In this document: positions 49,501-63,228 of the stretch, piece after piece
Position numbering within the stretch: the first letter of the stretch is position 1
Layout of the letters: each line of letters opens with the position of its first letter
NCBI GenBank assembly: GCA_013399875.1
Contig: VXAZ01004602.1
Span: forward strand, 476,485-540,484
Length of the DNA: 64,000 bases
From: Gymnorhina tibicen
Lineage: Eukaryota > Chordata > Aves > Passeriformes > Artamidae
Reading direction: 5' to 3'
Program-made: the position numbers and the translations under genes
Notes under the pieces: generated by a model
Told to the model about the DNA's origin: nothing
Databases searched by the model: none
What the model saw: only the letters and a program-made list of their open reading frames with translations

Positions 49501-52500
49501 GTTTTTAGTTGACAACCACTCAGCTGAGTTACCCTTAAACATGTCCAGCTTCGCATACTTCTGTATTCTTTGGTAGCAGTTCATTTGTTTGCAAACCTAA
49601 AACAATATAAAAAATGCAACAAACTTCACGTAAAGCCTTTAGCAGTTGTTGGATGACTGTTATTGTAAGCCTAAATGATAGCCTGTGACAAAACAATCAT
49701 TGCAATACCAAATACGGATATTTACTTTTTCCAGGAAAAAGAAAAGGCAGAAGAACTACCAGTTTCAATAGACAAGTACAAACCAGAACCTGCTTATTCT
49801 TATTATTATGAATACTGAATAATTTGACAGCATGATCAAAAGCCACTAACAAAGGGCTAACAGATAACAGAAGTATATAATCACAAGAAAAAGCAGAAAA
49901 AAGCATGCATACAGGCACTAAATATTCATTCAGTAGCCAAATGATATCTGCAATATATTTGAAAAAAGTACCCTGGGTTTGGATAGTAAAACAATTACTG
50001 TAATTTACACAAGGATAGTGTTACCACAGAAACTTGCTGTTTAAGCCATTATTTCACTAAAAAGAGTAAAAATACCATTTGAGAATCCAGCTGAGCTGCA
50101 TATTAAGGCCATACTCATGGCCCACTATGCCACCACATCCAATTCATGATGATTCATCTTCATTCAACTTGCAAGAAAAATGTCTCTAAACCATATCTAG
50201 AAAATCTCAGTGGAGATAGCTAAGCAAGTAGGAAAATGGCTTTCAAGTACGAGTCATCCACCACTGTGCTATGGAGACACACAGGAAAATACCAGAAGTA
50301 ATTATTATAAGATCTGGAAGTTTTAGCTAGCACTGTGTCATCAAGAGCATGGAGAAAATATTCCCACCTTTTGACAACTGTCTTGTTACAATCTGTTAAA
50401 TAAGATTAAAATTAACAAAAATATATTTGTGCTGAGAGAACCTTACATATCTAGAGAGTCTACATATGTCACTGCGTATGCCAACATGATGTGTTCCTTC
50501 AACAGCAAGTATTTTGCAAAAAATATCTTCCCATCATTCATTTTCTATGGTCTCTCCCAGAAACTGAAGATATCTCAAAAAATCTTGGTTCAAATCAAAA
50601 GATTAATTTAATATGATTTTTTTATTTAGGTTCCCATTTATATGTTCCTTCTTTACTTTCTTCAATTTAAATGACTTGAATTGAATAGCAAAAATATATA
50701 CTACTTTTTAAACCAAGGTCTTACTCATTAATATAATTTCAAATACCAATAACATTCTCACAGGAAACATGACAGTTAGAAGACTCTTAAGCCCATTAAA
50801 AGAAGTACATCCCAAAGGGAAGTCTCATTAACACCTTCCCTGTGCGAATGACAGAATTCAGCATTCCAAAACTAGGGTGACTGCAGCTTGCAGCGTGGGT
50901 CATATTGTCAAACATCACCACTGTCCTGTATGTTGGATTTCTATTTTTAATACAGATGTGGAATGGTCCACATTTAGCAGTGATAGCCCTCTCCTTTGAG
51001 GTAAGGGATGAAGATACAGATCCCTTCAGGCAAAAGAAACTGAATGTTGGTAAGAGCCCCGTTCCAAAATCAACTGCTTAAGCAGGTACTGACATGACTA
51101 TCCTGACAAATTCTGTAAAATTTTTCATCCCAAAAACTTTTCCAACAAGCATTCAACTAACTACTTTCACGTGTGTAAACACGAGGTTTACATTTGAGAC
51201 AAAACAGTCCATCTAGACACAGTTTTATTGCACTAACTGGGCATTTTTAGTACACTGGACTAGCATATTAAAACCATGGCTTAAACATGTTTCACCTACT
51301 ATGTAGTAAAAAGCCAGTTTTCCTCGCAGCAACTTTAGACACTTGCTGCTCTGACACTGACGAGACCACGATGTAAATATAATTTTTCCTCCAGACAAAC
51401 AGAACAGCTGGATACCAACTCATTTGTGAAATGAGTTGCGAAAGTGTTCTCAGGGGCTGGCTGAAGTATAAAAGTTAGTTCAGGGAAGTTGGATAGACTT
51501 CCAAAGAAGAATTTAAATAACTCCCCTGCCTCCAAATCATAAATAGATTAACTACAAACCTTCTTTATCCTGAACCAGAACAAAACAAGGTGCCAATAAA
51601 AGACTGCTCATCAGCTTAGTACTTTTGTTTTGTATGACTTTAGAAGACTGTGCTAAGGTTGTAATATAACACTCTAGGAAAACTACATAAACAAAACATT
51701 AACTCTAGAATACTCTGCAGCAGTAATGTTGGTATTTAAACTTCATACCAATTTTGCCATTAGGAGACATACAGCTGAAATACTTCTCCTGGAATCCCAG
51801 GCACTACTCTCCTCTACCAACCCACTTGCTCCTGCACCCAGAGAGACAACGGTCCATGCTCCAAAACCTCTTGAGTCTCTGGGAAGATGAAATGGCTATT
51901 TTCCAAGACTTGATAGAGGAAAGAAAATAGGTTTTGCATTATTCATTTCATACATCTATACAAACACAGATGTACATCCAAGGGTGAGGCAGGCTTTGTC
52001 TGTATTACAAGGGTTTTTGGTCTAGCATAGTAGCTCTACCGGTTCTGTCCTTCTATACTGATGGGCTTCAAAGCCTCAACTCTTTACTTCAAACGGAAGC
52101 TCTTCACTCAGTGACCTCAAAAACTTAACAAATCATCTTTATGTGACCCACTGCAAGCACCTCTGCAACTAACAGTAAGCGTTTCCCAACTGCAACTCAG
52201 GAATATGGGCAGGAGCACACAAGGCTTTTAATATTAGGTTGTACTGCACAGTTTAAATGTAATTTCATTACTTGCTTATCCTTTTATTAGCACTGGAGGT
52301 TACACCCTCAGCCCTTTCATAGATGGCCCTCCAGAAACTGATTCTGAGAATCAAGCAATTACAATGCTATTTATGGGTTTTAAATAGCCCTTTTCTTGAA
52401 AAAGAACACACTTTTCTTCCTCTATTACCTGTAGTACAAGAAAGGAGCAGGCCCCAGTTACTCAAGACAGTTGTTCCACGCACAAAATGCCCATGACCAT

Positions 52501-55500
52501 GGTGTCACCCATCAAGAGTAACAAAGTAGTTATCCTCAATGGCCAAAATCTGTCTCCTTGAGGAGGCTGGCTCACAGTGACCCGCAAACCCACATTAGTT
52601 TTAAGCTGAGCTTGTGCCTTCTGATAGAGCACCGGATGCAATACTGAAGAGCAGAAAGGGGATGGGTAGGAAGAATGAGACATGGCACAAACCATACAGC
52701 CTGCTTTGCTACACAGGCCTTTGTAATTGCCCAAACACCTCCATGTGTTTGTATAAACATTCTGTGGTTGGGGATTTGCACTCACCTCCCTTCTCCACAA
52801 GAAAAACAAACTAAACACAGTAATTAGCTTCAATAGCATCTGATTAGGTAAATAGGGTTTTCCGTTTCCATTAGTAGCTCATAAAGGCAGACACTAATAT
52901 GAGCACCACTCAGGTCACTGCCCCGTGGTGACAGCTTTACAGTCAAGCCACAACAGTTTCCACTGCAACAGCAAACATGAGTCAAATTCCCTGGTAGGAA
53001 AGGCACAAGTTCACACAACTATGCTGTTACAGGCTATGGTAGGAACATTCAAGTCAAATCACTCAGACTTGCCCAAGCAGCTAATAAGAACTTCTCACAA
53101 CAAATCCCATCAATATGGGATATCCAAAAACAAACAAGGAGTTTGGTTTGCTAGAACAGATTCTCCTACAAAATATCTTGGCATAACACCTATTCACAAA
53201 GTTACAAGTGACAAAGTGCAGTCCACAAGAGATACTAAATTCGGCTAGCAACCTGCTCATGACTGTATTCTTGTTTCTGGGCCAGGAAAGCTTTATAGAC
53301 TTTCTTTTCTTTCTTATTGTATACCCTCACCCTACTCCATCAGTGTTTGGTTGTCTCAGAAATCTGCCTTCAGAAATAACTTGAACCATACAACTTATTA
53401 GTAGCCACATGGAAATACAGCATGAACTCAGTCACTTTATTTAAACTGTCAAACATCCAGCTGGTTAAAAAGTACCACAGGGTCATGGCTTCAATAATAA
53501 CCTCCTATGACTCACCTACAGAACACACTTCAGTCTTGACTTATTTTGAAGAAATGGACAAATAATCAACAGGAGAAAACAAAAGTAGGATTAATATTAC
53601 TTTGATTGCATCTACATATATACACAAATGTCCAAAAAAGTAATCTTTTCACAGTAATTATTTGTAGCTTATTTTCCCTTCCCTGATATTAACAACTCAG
53701 TGCAGAGACTGAGTATCTGTCAGCCTTCATCCCATGCTAGCTCCTTCAGAGGAATTCACTGAGGAAAAAGGTTGGGTTTTTTCCCTTTCTGAGTATTTCT
53801 TCAAGCCATATTTTATGAATTGGTGCTTAATTATCTCTGACATTTAGATTACTGTTTTTATTTCAAGAAATCTAATTTGGTGGATGAAGAACATGAAAGC
53901 ATAATTTTAATCAATCTCCCTTGAAACTTCTTAAAATAACACTAGCTGATGAGTACTCACAAGATAGTAAGCTATTTCCCTCTTGTCAGCTGCATATATC
54001 TTTCTGAAATATTTGCTGGAATATCAGTGACAAACCGTAATAACATAAAGGAAGTAAATATAGCTCAACTTACACTGCACTGAAAAATATTTCTAATCTC
54101 CTTTTTGTCACTCCAATCACACCTAGCTGTAATGGTTTCCAAATGCTATGGTCTATTACCAGTGGCTTTCCCACAGAAGCAACATCAATCTAAAGAATGG
54201 GTTTAAGGCAAGGACATTCTTTCAACAGCCTACCAGAACTATCGAAGAATAGTATAGTAGGCCATTTATTTGAGCTGTAACCATGTGAGCCAAATTCATC
54301 AAGTTAAGAAAATACCTTCTTCAAGCATTAAATCCTAGAAATCATGGGACAGCATTCTGCCTATGGCTTTTTTCAACTTTTAATTATGTCATGTTACCAA
54401 CAGACTGCCAAAGCAGAGTGCAACTGATAGCACACAGCATGTCTGAGTACAGCCTATTTTTAGCCTGCAATTCAATCAGCACTCTTACAATGGCAAGGAT
54501 TAAAGTCCAAGACAGACACGTTGCTGCATATAGGCCAATGCAATTTCATGTTGAAACATGTTGAGAGAACATGGCGGCATACTGGAGTCAACGTTGGGAA
54601 GAACAGCACCGGACAGGCAGCTGCTCCGTGGTAGCCAATGTCCTTACTGGCACAGCACTCACTCCCATGTCGCCCATCTTTGCTAACAGACCACAAAGGA
54701 AAATAGTAAAACAAATGACAGTTTTACCTCAATTCCTTTCAATATGATTTAGTGCTTATGAAAGACAGACAACAGGTTTTAAGGTTTTGGCAACCTTAAA
54801 AATCAATATCCTTCTACCTTCACTGGCAGCTGTTCAGATGCCTTTAGCTTTGCCAACGCTGAGCAGCGCCTTTCAATCCTGCCAACCAGGAGACAACTCT
54901 GTCCTCACCCTGTGCTCTCCTGAACCCTTGTTCTGAGGTAGCAGTTACAAAATTTGCAAGGATGCTTTTAAATATCTGTCTTTCATAATACCGAAGAAAA
55001 ATATTTAAAATTTTCAAGCCAAAATATTTTTACACATTCAAGTGCTAACTCTTAATTAAATATGTTACACTCTCGCTGGGATTTTAATCTTCGGGAGTCA
55101 CATTTTCAGGCTCTTCCCATCCAACTATACAGACTTTAAAAAAAAATTGTAAAAAAGAACCTTGCCGTGTAACAGACAGCATCAGACTTAGGACCTATGG
55201 GATCTAATGCTCCGAGGCTATCAAAACAAAAAAAAGGTGACACCACAATGCAACCACTTATTCTTTAGGATATAGTTAAATGAGTTATCAAACAGTAAAG
55301 GCTTTCATACACTAAAACTATGGCTGAATACTAATCAACAATGTGAGGAAGCGTATGGCTGTGTTCCATTACCAGCTTCATAGGACCATTAATCTTTTTT
55401 GATACAGCCTCTGAAAAGTAGCCTAAACAGTATCCTCTTCCTCTTCATCTTTATACAAATGACCATTAGGAAATACTTCCTTCAAACCCCTTGATGAGAG

Positions 55501-56996
55501 AGAGAAAAAGACCACAAGGAACACGTGCATATTCTGAGGGCTTTAAAGCTAAACGCATATATAAATTATGGGCACATCTAATTAGCAAAGAAAGAATTCT
55601 GTATCTTGAGATAATTCTCTCCATTATAACAAGCTTCCAGATTTCAAACTTAGTAAAGGTGGTAATTTCTCCAAAGGGCACATTTTTGAGTGCTGATCAT
55701 TTCTCTTCAGCAAGCTGAAACGAAGGCACCGAAAAAACCAAATTCAGAGTCTCTGAATAATAAGTTCAGAAACTCAATGACACGGTCACACCCTAGGCTT
55801 AACATAAATTCACATTCATAACTGGTGGCTTTTTCATCCACATTTCAAAACTAAGCAAAAAAAAATCCATTAAGAAGACAGAAAAGCTAAAAGCATAATT
55901 CAGCAGCATCTGAACTGAGAAACCCATCTTAAGTCTCAGAAAGCATACTTCTTTAACTTCTGAAAGATGAGGATTTTCTTCCACCACTTTCCCCCACAAC
56001 TCTCAGCTTTGTCAGAAAAATTACTCATTTTTCTTCCCAGACAAAGCTCAGTCTAGAAGAAGAAGAACTACACTAATGCACACATAAGGCAGAATAACAT
56101 CCAGCAAATCCACCATACAGTAGCTGAAACAATATAGCAGACAAATAGACATTTTAATTAGGCTAAAAAAAGCAACAATTGAAATCAGCATGTAAACAAG
56201 AACACATTATTGTCTACAAGGAAATTATAACAAATCTAAGTGCATTACTTGCAGTAATTCAAGCTCACTTCTGTGCAAAAATAAAGGGGACACAACCAAG
56301 CAAAAATAATAAGGAATACTGCAGTATAAAGTGAAGGCCGTATATAAGACACTACAGGAATACTCAGCTCACAGGCAAACAAAACTGTGGATACCAAACC
56401 CAGAAGAGTTGCATTTCTTTCTGCCTTCTATAGTCACAGACAAAAACACCTCATGTATTATAATCAAACCAGAACAAAAAAAATCACAGTAAGATGAAAG
56501 TCTTTTAACTGTGACCAGCAATGATCATTGCAATACATTAATCATTTTGAATGCTAATACAGGATAAATCAGTCATGTCTGTCTGAAATAAAATACCATG
56601 TTTCACTTATACACTGCTTTTCCACTTGTGAATGAAGCATGCCTGCCTTACTTGTAGTCACTGGAGTTACAGACCACTTGTATTTGTAACTGAAGCTTGA
56701 ATTAACTAGTAGCATGGTAGAGTACTCGAAAAAGAATGATGAAAACACTAAAAGAACACATGTAGAGACTGAAAAGCACAAACAGTGTAATTCTGCAGCA
56801 CCTTTTCTTCCTCAGGAACACAGTTTTTTAAAAAACACCCATTTTCAAATCACATTACAATTTCCTATAAAGATGCCTAGAGGAAGGAGTTTGATGAAGT
56901 GTCCCTCATGAGGGGGACTTAGAAATTCAGAAAGCCTTAGGACCAGCACAGTTTCATAACGAGACATACATGAATCTGCATGTCCTTGGCACTCAC

Positions 56997-57041
56997 CACT
57001 ATCAAGCTTCCCAGTCCTTGCACCCTTTCGAAGGTGACCAA
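56997..57041 (-). other. Candidate 45 bp cassette exon, weak
   Basis: On the minus strand the acceptor TTATTCTTTTTAAAG and the donor ATAGTG|GTGAGTG enclose 45 bases. They are open as 15 codons (LVTFERVQGLGSLIV) in phase 0, compatible with splicing to FHOD3. A second frame is also open over the same bases, so coding use cannot be distinguished from chance. I list it mainly to show how often such pairs occur in this intron. Confidence 0.12.
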
Positions 57042-58805
57042 CTTTAAAAAGAATAAGTAAACCCAAACCAAAACACAAAGAAAATCCTGCAAATCCACTT
57101 ACTATTTACAGACAATAGTCAGACAAAGAGGTCCTTCCTGCCTATGAGGCAGGGCAGCACAGGCGAACCTCGCCATTTCAGGAACCTGAAACAGGTATCC
57201 TTAATTCTCTGCTTGGCAAACCTGGAAGGGTCTTCCCTAACAGAGACACCAAGACCTCCTATAAAGAGGGCAAAGGACTCAAGATTTTCACAAGCCAAGT
57301 CCTTCACAATGCTAGAGCTGAAGGGGAAAATAACAACCCTTTGTGTGTGGAGTCAAAGGTCATGCTCCAGGGCCAGCTGCTGCAGGATGGTAATAAACAG
57401 AGCGTAGATATCTAGTTTTTTAAATTTCTTCACTTCCCATAAAATGCCAAGTCTTTCCAAGTACTAGAAGTCTATTTATGTCTGCCCCATAGCTAGAATG
57501 GGTTCATCACTGGCACTTGGAGAAAACTCAGAACGTTTATTCCACACTGACAAAAAACAGGCACAAGTCCCCATTTGGCATTCACTAGCACAGATGAGAT
57601 TCCTGTTGGTTTCCTGATTGCACACTCCACTATTATGTTCTTTCCTTGCAAGCCTTGCAGTAATGAAGTAAGAAACCAGACAAAATGGGGTTTTTCAACT
57701 AGCTTTACCTGGCATATGACCCTTAGATAAGCAACCTGGCTGGCACAGCTATGACAGCTGCAAATGCCTTCTTTGCCAGCCCCAAAATAATGCCAGGTGG
57801 TTCACACTGAACATGCAGAGAAACCCCACCAGACAGAGTCCAGAGACTTCATCTGCTCCTTGCCGACAACACAGCCATCAAAAAAAAACTGAACACAAAA
57901 TCCACAGGCATCTCACCAGCAGCTGGAGCAGCTACTTTACCTCTGATGCTGCTACTTGTGGCTGCAATAGTATATTTCCAGTTCTAAAGAAAATACTTAT
58001 TTTCTCAATTTCACTTACAAAGGCTGAAGGGCTCATTAGTAAATCTGAAGCAACTAGCTTCAAGGAACAGCACTGAAATGTCCCTCATTTTTATTTCTTA
58101 ACCAATATCAAAGTTATTTAAAATTATCTTTTTAACTGGCGTAGTCTGTAGCTTCTAAAAGAGAAGACAACACAGAAACCAAGATGCAGGTAAACTTTCT
58201 TTCCTAAATAGGGAAACATAAGCCATCCATAAGTGCATTTTATTCCAATATAACCATGCATGCTGTGTACAAGAAGAAAAGTGTATTGCTTTATCTGTAT
58301 CACTAGAGTTAAAGCAATACAACTGCACGAGATACAGCTTACTACTTTTGTGGCGCTGATGACCACAAAGCTTCAAGCTGTACACAACTCCCCACTACTG
58401 CATGTAATCATACATACCTGACTTTACTTTGTTTACAACTTGTTTATTTATCCAGCTTCTTCTTATCATCCTAATATCAAGAGTTTAATTGTTAGTAAAG
58501 ACAAGACACCACTGTCCAAGTTTCATTTTTCCAAGTATATATGCTTTGTCATAAAAATCCCTCTAGAACTACAACTAAAAGAAGATGAAGCTGCTTTTTT
58601 AGTCACCCTATCCTTTCTGTTCAGCCTAACGATTGCTACCATGTAAAATGATGACCGATATGACCAAAAGATTAATAATAATGCATTGCCCGTGTTTAAC
58701 AACAGCCACTAGGCATGCAGCACCAAAACTAGCAATTTTCCACAACTTTCTGGAATAAAATAAATAAATATCCTCCTTACAAAATAGATAGAGGGTCAGT
58801 TGAGA

Positions 58806-58836
58806 AGTATGACTACTAAAGCCAAGTAGTCATACT
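58806..58836. repeat. Perfect 12 bp inverted repeat, 7-base loop
   Basis: AGTATGACTACT at 58806-58817 pairs exactly with AGTAGTCATACT at 58825-58836 around AAAGCCA. It would form a 12 bp hairpin in DNA or in FHOD3 pre-mRNA. The next flanking bases do not pair, so the stem ends sharply. It has no link to a recognised transposon terminus. Confidence 0.93.
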
Positions 58837-61800
58837 GAAAGTAAAGGAAAAGGTCTAAGCCTTTTTTTTTTTAAGCATCCTTAAAATGCTGGGAATGACA
58901 GAATTACTTCTTTTTAACTGTTTGGAATTGGAAATTGCAATGCATTTTTTTTGTATATATGTGTTAAGCTGATGACATGGACAGTGAACTTTCAAGTTTT
59001 GCTCACCTTTACTTCAATAGTTTCATATGCCAGATGGTGCAGATGTTTCTAGGTAGCTGGGCCTACTAGAGAGCTCACTGCTACTATTGTCCCAACTTGT
59101 TCCACCGCTAAAAATATTTAACAACATTCCTTGCTGTCTTATTAATAACTGTAATACAATATAAAGTTAATATTAATATAACGCAATCCAGGTTGTGTGG
59201 AAAGTGATGACAGAGGTGTAAGTAGCTGGCATTCTTTCCTCTGAGCTGGTAATGAAGTAATATCTTAGCACATGGGTACAGCCTACTGAAGCAGCACTTA
59301 AAGGAGCTGTATAGCCCCAACCCAGACCACTTGGGATCACTCAAAAATACAAAACACCTTTTGAAAGAGTAGAGGTACCAACCTGTGCTGAATTCCAGAC
59401 AGAGAAGTGGACTGTAAAACCAAGCAGGGTTGTCAAAAGTGACAATGTGATGGATGGGTGAGTTACAGCCTTGCATACATTTACACAAAGGTTGTAACGC
59501 TCATCATCACAACCCAGTGAGCGAGATCAGACACAAAGAAAAGGGACTGTCATTTAGACCCTAATTACTGGCAAGGTAGGATGGCTGTGCATGCACTAAC
59601 TAGGAAGAGAAAACTCTTTTTAAATGTTGTGAGAACTTCTGTTCTTATTTAGGACAACACAGGAAGAAGAGGAGATTGCAATATGCCAAGTCCCACATCT
59701 CTGACTATTCCTTCACCAACACAGGTATGAACTGCAGTCGTCTTAAGTTTCTTGCTCAGTGAATCCACTAGTAATCTTCATACAAGAAGAAATGAGGTAT
59801 CTACAAACTGGTTTTGAGAGAAAACATCAAAATTTGTAACTGCAAGTGCAAGATTTGTGGTAGGATAACATCAAGGTTAGACTTCTTTCTAATTATCTCC
59901 TTTCTTTGATTAAGAACCTCCAGGAAGCACAGGGTGTTGCGAGTTTCCAGAGGCTGCATCTGACCAATCTGCGATTTAAAAATTTAGTGGAGTCCTGAGA
60001 ACTACCAGCACACTCGCTCCTATCATTCTTGACACAGAGCTCTACGAAGACTCTTGAGCTATGATCCGCCAAACTGAGTGACTTGCAAGAGAGGCGTCAG
60101 TCAGGAATCTCTGGGATAGATCTGTGCTCCTGCTTTTACAACACAGCTTTTAAGCCTAGATCAAACAACTGAACTGAACTACAACTTGTCCAAACCGTAA
60201 CTTTTCAGAAGAACCTTGAAGAAGAACTTCAAAGGCATCTTACCTTAAACTGCCAGAGGTAAAGCCCGGCATTTGACAATTACTTTGTATCTGTTCTACA
60301 GGTATTTCTTCTCCTTTCAAGGCCCACACCACAGAAGACAGTAAGCTGTTGGAGACTGAGAAGCTTTTCACAGCTGTGCTTTAGGGCGGGTGTTTATACT
60401 CCCCCAAAAAAGTGTGCTTCACACAGGACTCTGATGCAGCTTGTGCTGTCAAGTCAGGAGACAGAGCAGTATCCTACCCTCCTCTGCCCTCATAAATAAT
60501 CCCCTATAAAATTCAAGCACACACGACTACTACAGGGTCAATCTCTTGAAGCACAGGAATTTGTCAGCTCCAGAAATACTTAACTAGAATCAGAATACTT
60601 TGGAAACCTGTTGGAAACAACCATTGTGTTAAATCCCCTCTTCTCTCAAAGGATGAAAAAACGCTGATGTCCACCGGCTTCAGGGAGAATATGAAAGACC
60701 TGTGTGTCTTGACAGCCCTCAACTAAAATATTTCCCAGTCCTCAGCAGTGACACTTGCAGAAGATATCAGCCAGTTTCCCCTAAGTGTGAGTTCATTTTC
60801 CCTAGTTTCTGTCTTCTATTCTTCAGGTCCCATTAATGACGTAACAACTAATCCAAAAATACTCTCTTCAGAGAACAGCTGCTCTATTTACCAGAACCTC
60901 CATCAGGATCAGGATCCAAACCATACTTCCTTCTTTTTCTGCCTAGCCTCTATGGACCAACGCATTATTACTTAATGCCAAGGAAACCCAGGGAAGAGGA
61001 GCCAGCTGGTAGGTTTACTGGTCTCAGAAAACCTGAGGTTGCTGCCAGGATATAGCCTGGCACAGAGTTCAATGCCAGAGTTGAGCTCCATGCCAGGACA
61101 CAACCAGTGGAACAACCCCTGCTATCAGTTTACATCACACCATACCTCAGAGTGAGCCCTGGCTTTAATGTCGGGCTAAATCACAGCAGCTGAAGACAGA
61201 AATGTGGATGGCTTCTTTATGAATGAAACTCTCGAATCCCTCTAGTGCTCACTGGATTTATTTGCTTATACCGCTGTTTTCTGAATGACACTGTTCCTAA
61301 TTACAAATTCTTGGAATGGATTTAAACAGAGAAGTTGTCTCCAGTTTTCTGAGAGGGAACAGGAGGTCAAAACAAATATCCTTATGGCACTATAACTCTC
61401 CACCATCACCACCAGTACACCATATGCATGGAAGGATTTTTTTTTTGGTTGTTTTCCACTGTTACACTAAGTATTTCAATTACATTTTCTTGATAAATTA
61501 GGCAGCATGATGTCCTGTATTATTGTAAAGATGTACTTCTTACAGAGCTGCCCCAACACTGAAGACCACTGTGGTATGTGAAAACAGACTATGGCAACAC
61601 ACTCTGCATGCTGTAATTATGTGAATAAGTTATAATGAAGAAGATCTCTAAAAAAAGCACACCACTTGACATTGGCCATGTATATATAGCTACTCTCCTG
61701 AGCGACCCTATGTCAGCAAGTCATAAGTATCAAGTAACTCAAAGCAATTCAAAACCAACAAACCCAATGTACCGAATTAGATTCAAAGAGCATTACTGGC

Positions 61801-63161
61801 ACTGGGCCTGAGCCACAAATTTAGACCCAGTTCTGAATTTTCCCAAGGTTCACAGAAATGGGCAAAAGGGACATCTGAAGTCACAGTCCAAACTAGATCC
61901 AGTTCTACTTCGTACAACAGACAGTAAGAATGACCTAAAATCCTCATAAACAATAAAAGCCAAATTCAAAATGGCACCTTAGGCAGCCAAACCTATATAG
62001 GCAACCCACAAAAGCCCTGCAACGTGGCGTAGTTACTCAGCAAGAATTTGTAGATGTGGCTAAAAATACCATAACAGAATTTGCGGTACTTCATTGCATC
62101 GTCAACTAGGATGGTGTGTTACCATCTAAAACCAAATCACTCAAAACCACGGGGGATAGCTGAAACAAGCATTCCTGATGGCAGTGCCCTGCCCCATGAG
62201 GCTCAGTGTGCACGCCAGACAGAACTGAGCACAACCCAACCTACAGCAAGCTGCTGTATCCACGGATATGGAGGTAGAGAAAGGTATGTGCAGAGAGAGA
62301 AGCAGGGAAAAAAAGATGAGGGAGAAGGATACAATTAGGCACTCAATTCCAAGTGAAAGAAAGATTGCAGACACTCTTCTTATCGGTTTTCCCTATCAAC
62401 CAGCTTAGGTGCCCCACATTATTCAGGGTGGTAAAGACAATCCCAGACATTATTCTTGGAACTCCGTTTCTTAACTTCCCTGCGAACCTCTGTAAGGATC
62501 TAAAAACATTGCTGCTCAGAAGACAATTTGTAGATCTAGACTCAAGTAAAATTGTAAGTTTAAAGAAAAAAAGCAGTAAAACCAACATGTGAAATTGAGC
62601 TGTACTTTCAAAGAACTAGATTGAAGAAATCCTGCCCTTTGGAGTCAAGCAAGAACATCTGTTGGTTACAAAAAAGCTACTAATGACATACTATGACAGG
62701 TCCGAATGTCAAAGCATTTTTCGTTTACTTTTTAAATTATTTTCTTAATAATTGTTTATAATGTTTAACTTACAATGACTTGCAATAAACAAGTTGTTTT
62801 ACTAACTACAAAAATACCATCGTCACTACACTGTCGTCATTACTAATTTCAAGACAGCAATGGCGAAATCTGACCCCACTGAAGTGAGCTGGATTCCGGC
62901 TACTGACTTCATCCTCTCAAGTACATCCCACAGCAGTATATCATCTACAAGATGTGCAAATCCTCCAGTGATGTGAAGGCAACAAGTTGGCAGCTCTGTT
63001 CAGAGAGTAAGTGAATGTTCATCTAAGTCAAGAGATGGCAACTTAAAACCTGCTGGATAAAAACCTAGCACTGATCATTCAAACCTGCTAGCAAAAAGGC
63101 CAACGGTTTATAAGACTTCAGAAATTATTTAGACATTGGTGTTCCTATCCATTTCATCATC

Positions 63162-63228
63162 ATCATAGAAAGGCTTGGGTTGGAAGAGACCCTGAAGCTC
63201 CAACTCTCCTGCCGTGGGCAGGGACACC
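63162..63228 (-). repeat. CR1 LINE 3' terminus, very short
   Basis: About 67 bp of CR1 terminus: on the plus strand ATCATAGAAAGGCTTGGGTT, GGAAGAGACCCTGAAG, CTGCCGTGGGCAGGGACACC. It is truncated abruptly on the 5' side. The run TCATCATCATCATAG at its 3' edge is a small expansion of the terminal motif or of the target. Confidence 0.88.

Noticed and set aside
51480..51535. Minus-strand NFPEL string resembling the FHOD3 N-terminal NFPEP
   Set aside because: Flanking residues are unrelated, there is no splice context, and the surrounding frame has no FHOD3 similarity.
57110..57415. Moderately GC-rich block with AATAAA near 57393, considered as an LTR
   Set aside because: No element ends or similarity that I recognise.
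59007..59048. 42 bp open phase-0 segment on the minus strand (KHLHHLAYETIEVK) before a GTGAGC donor
   Set aside because: The acceptor CTACCTAG lacks a proper pyrimidine tract, and a 14-codon open stretch is expected by chance.
59108..59488. 126-codon minus-strand ORF rich in C, F, L and Y
   Set aside because: No known motif; the composition is what AT-rich intron gives in that frame.
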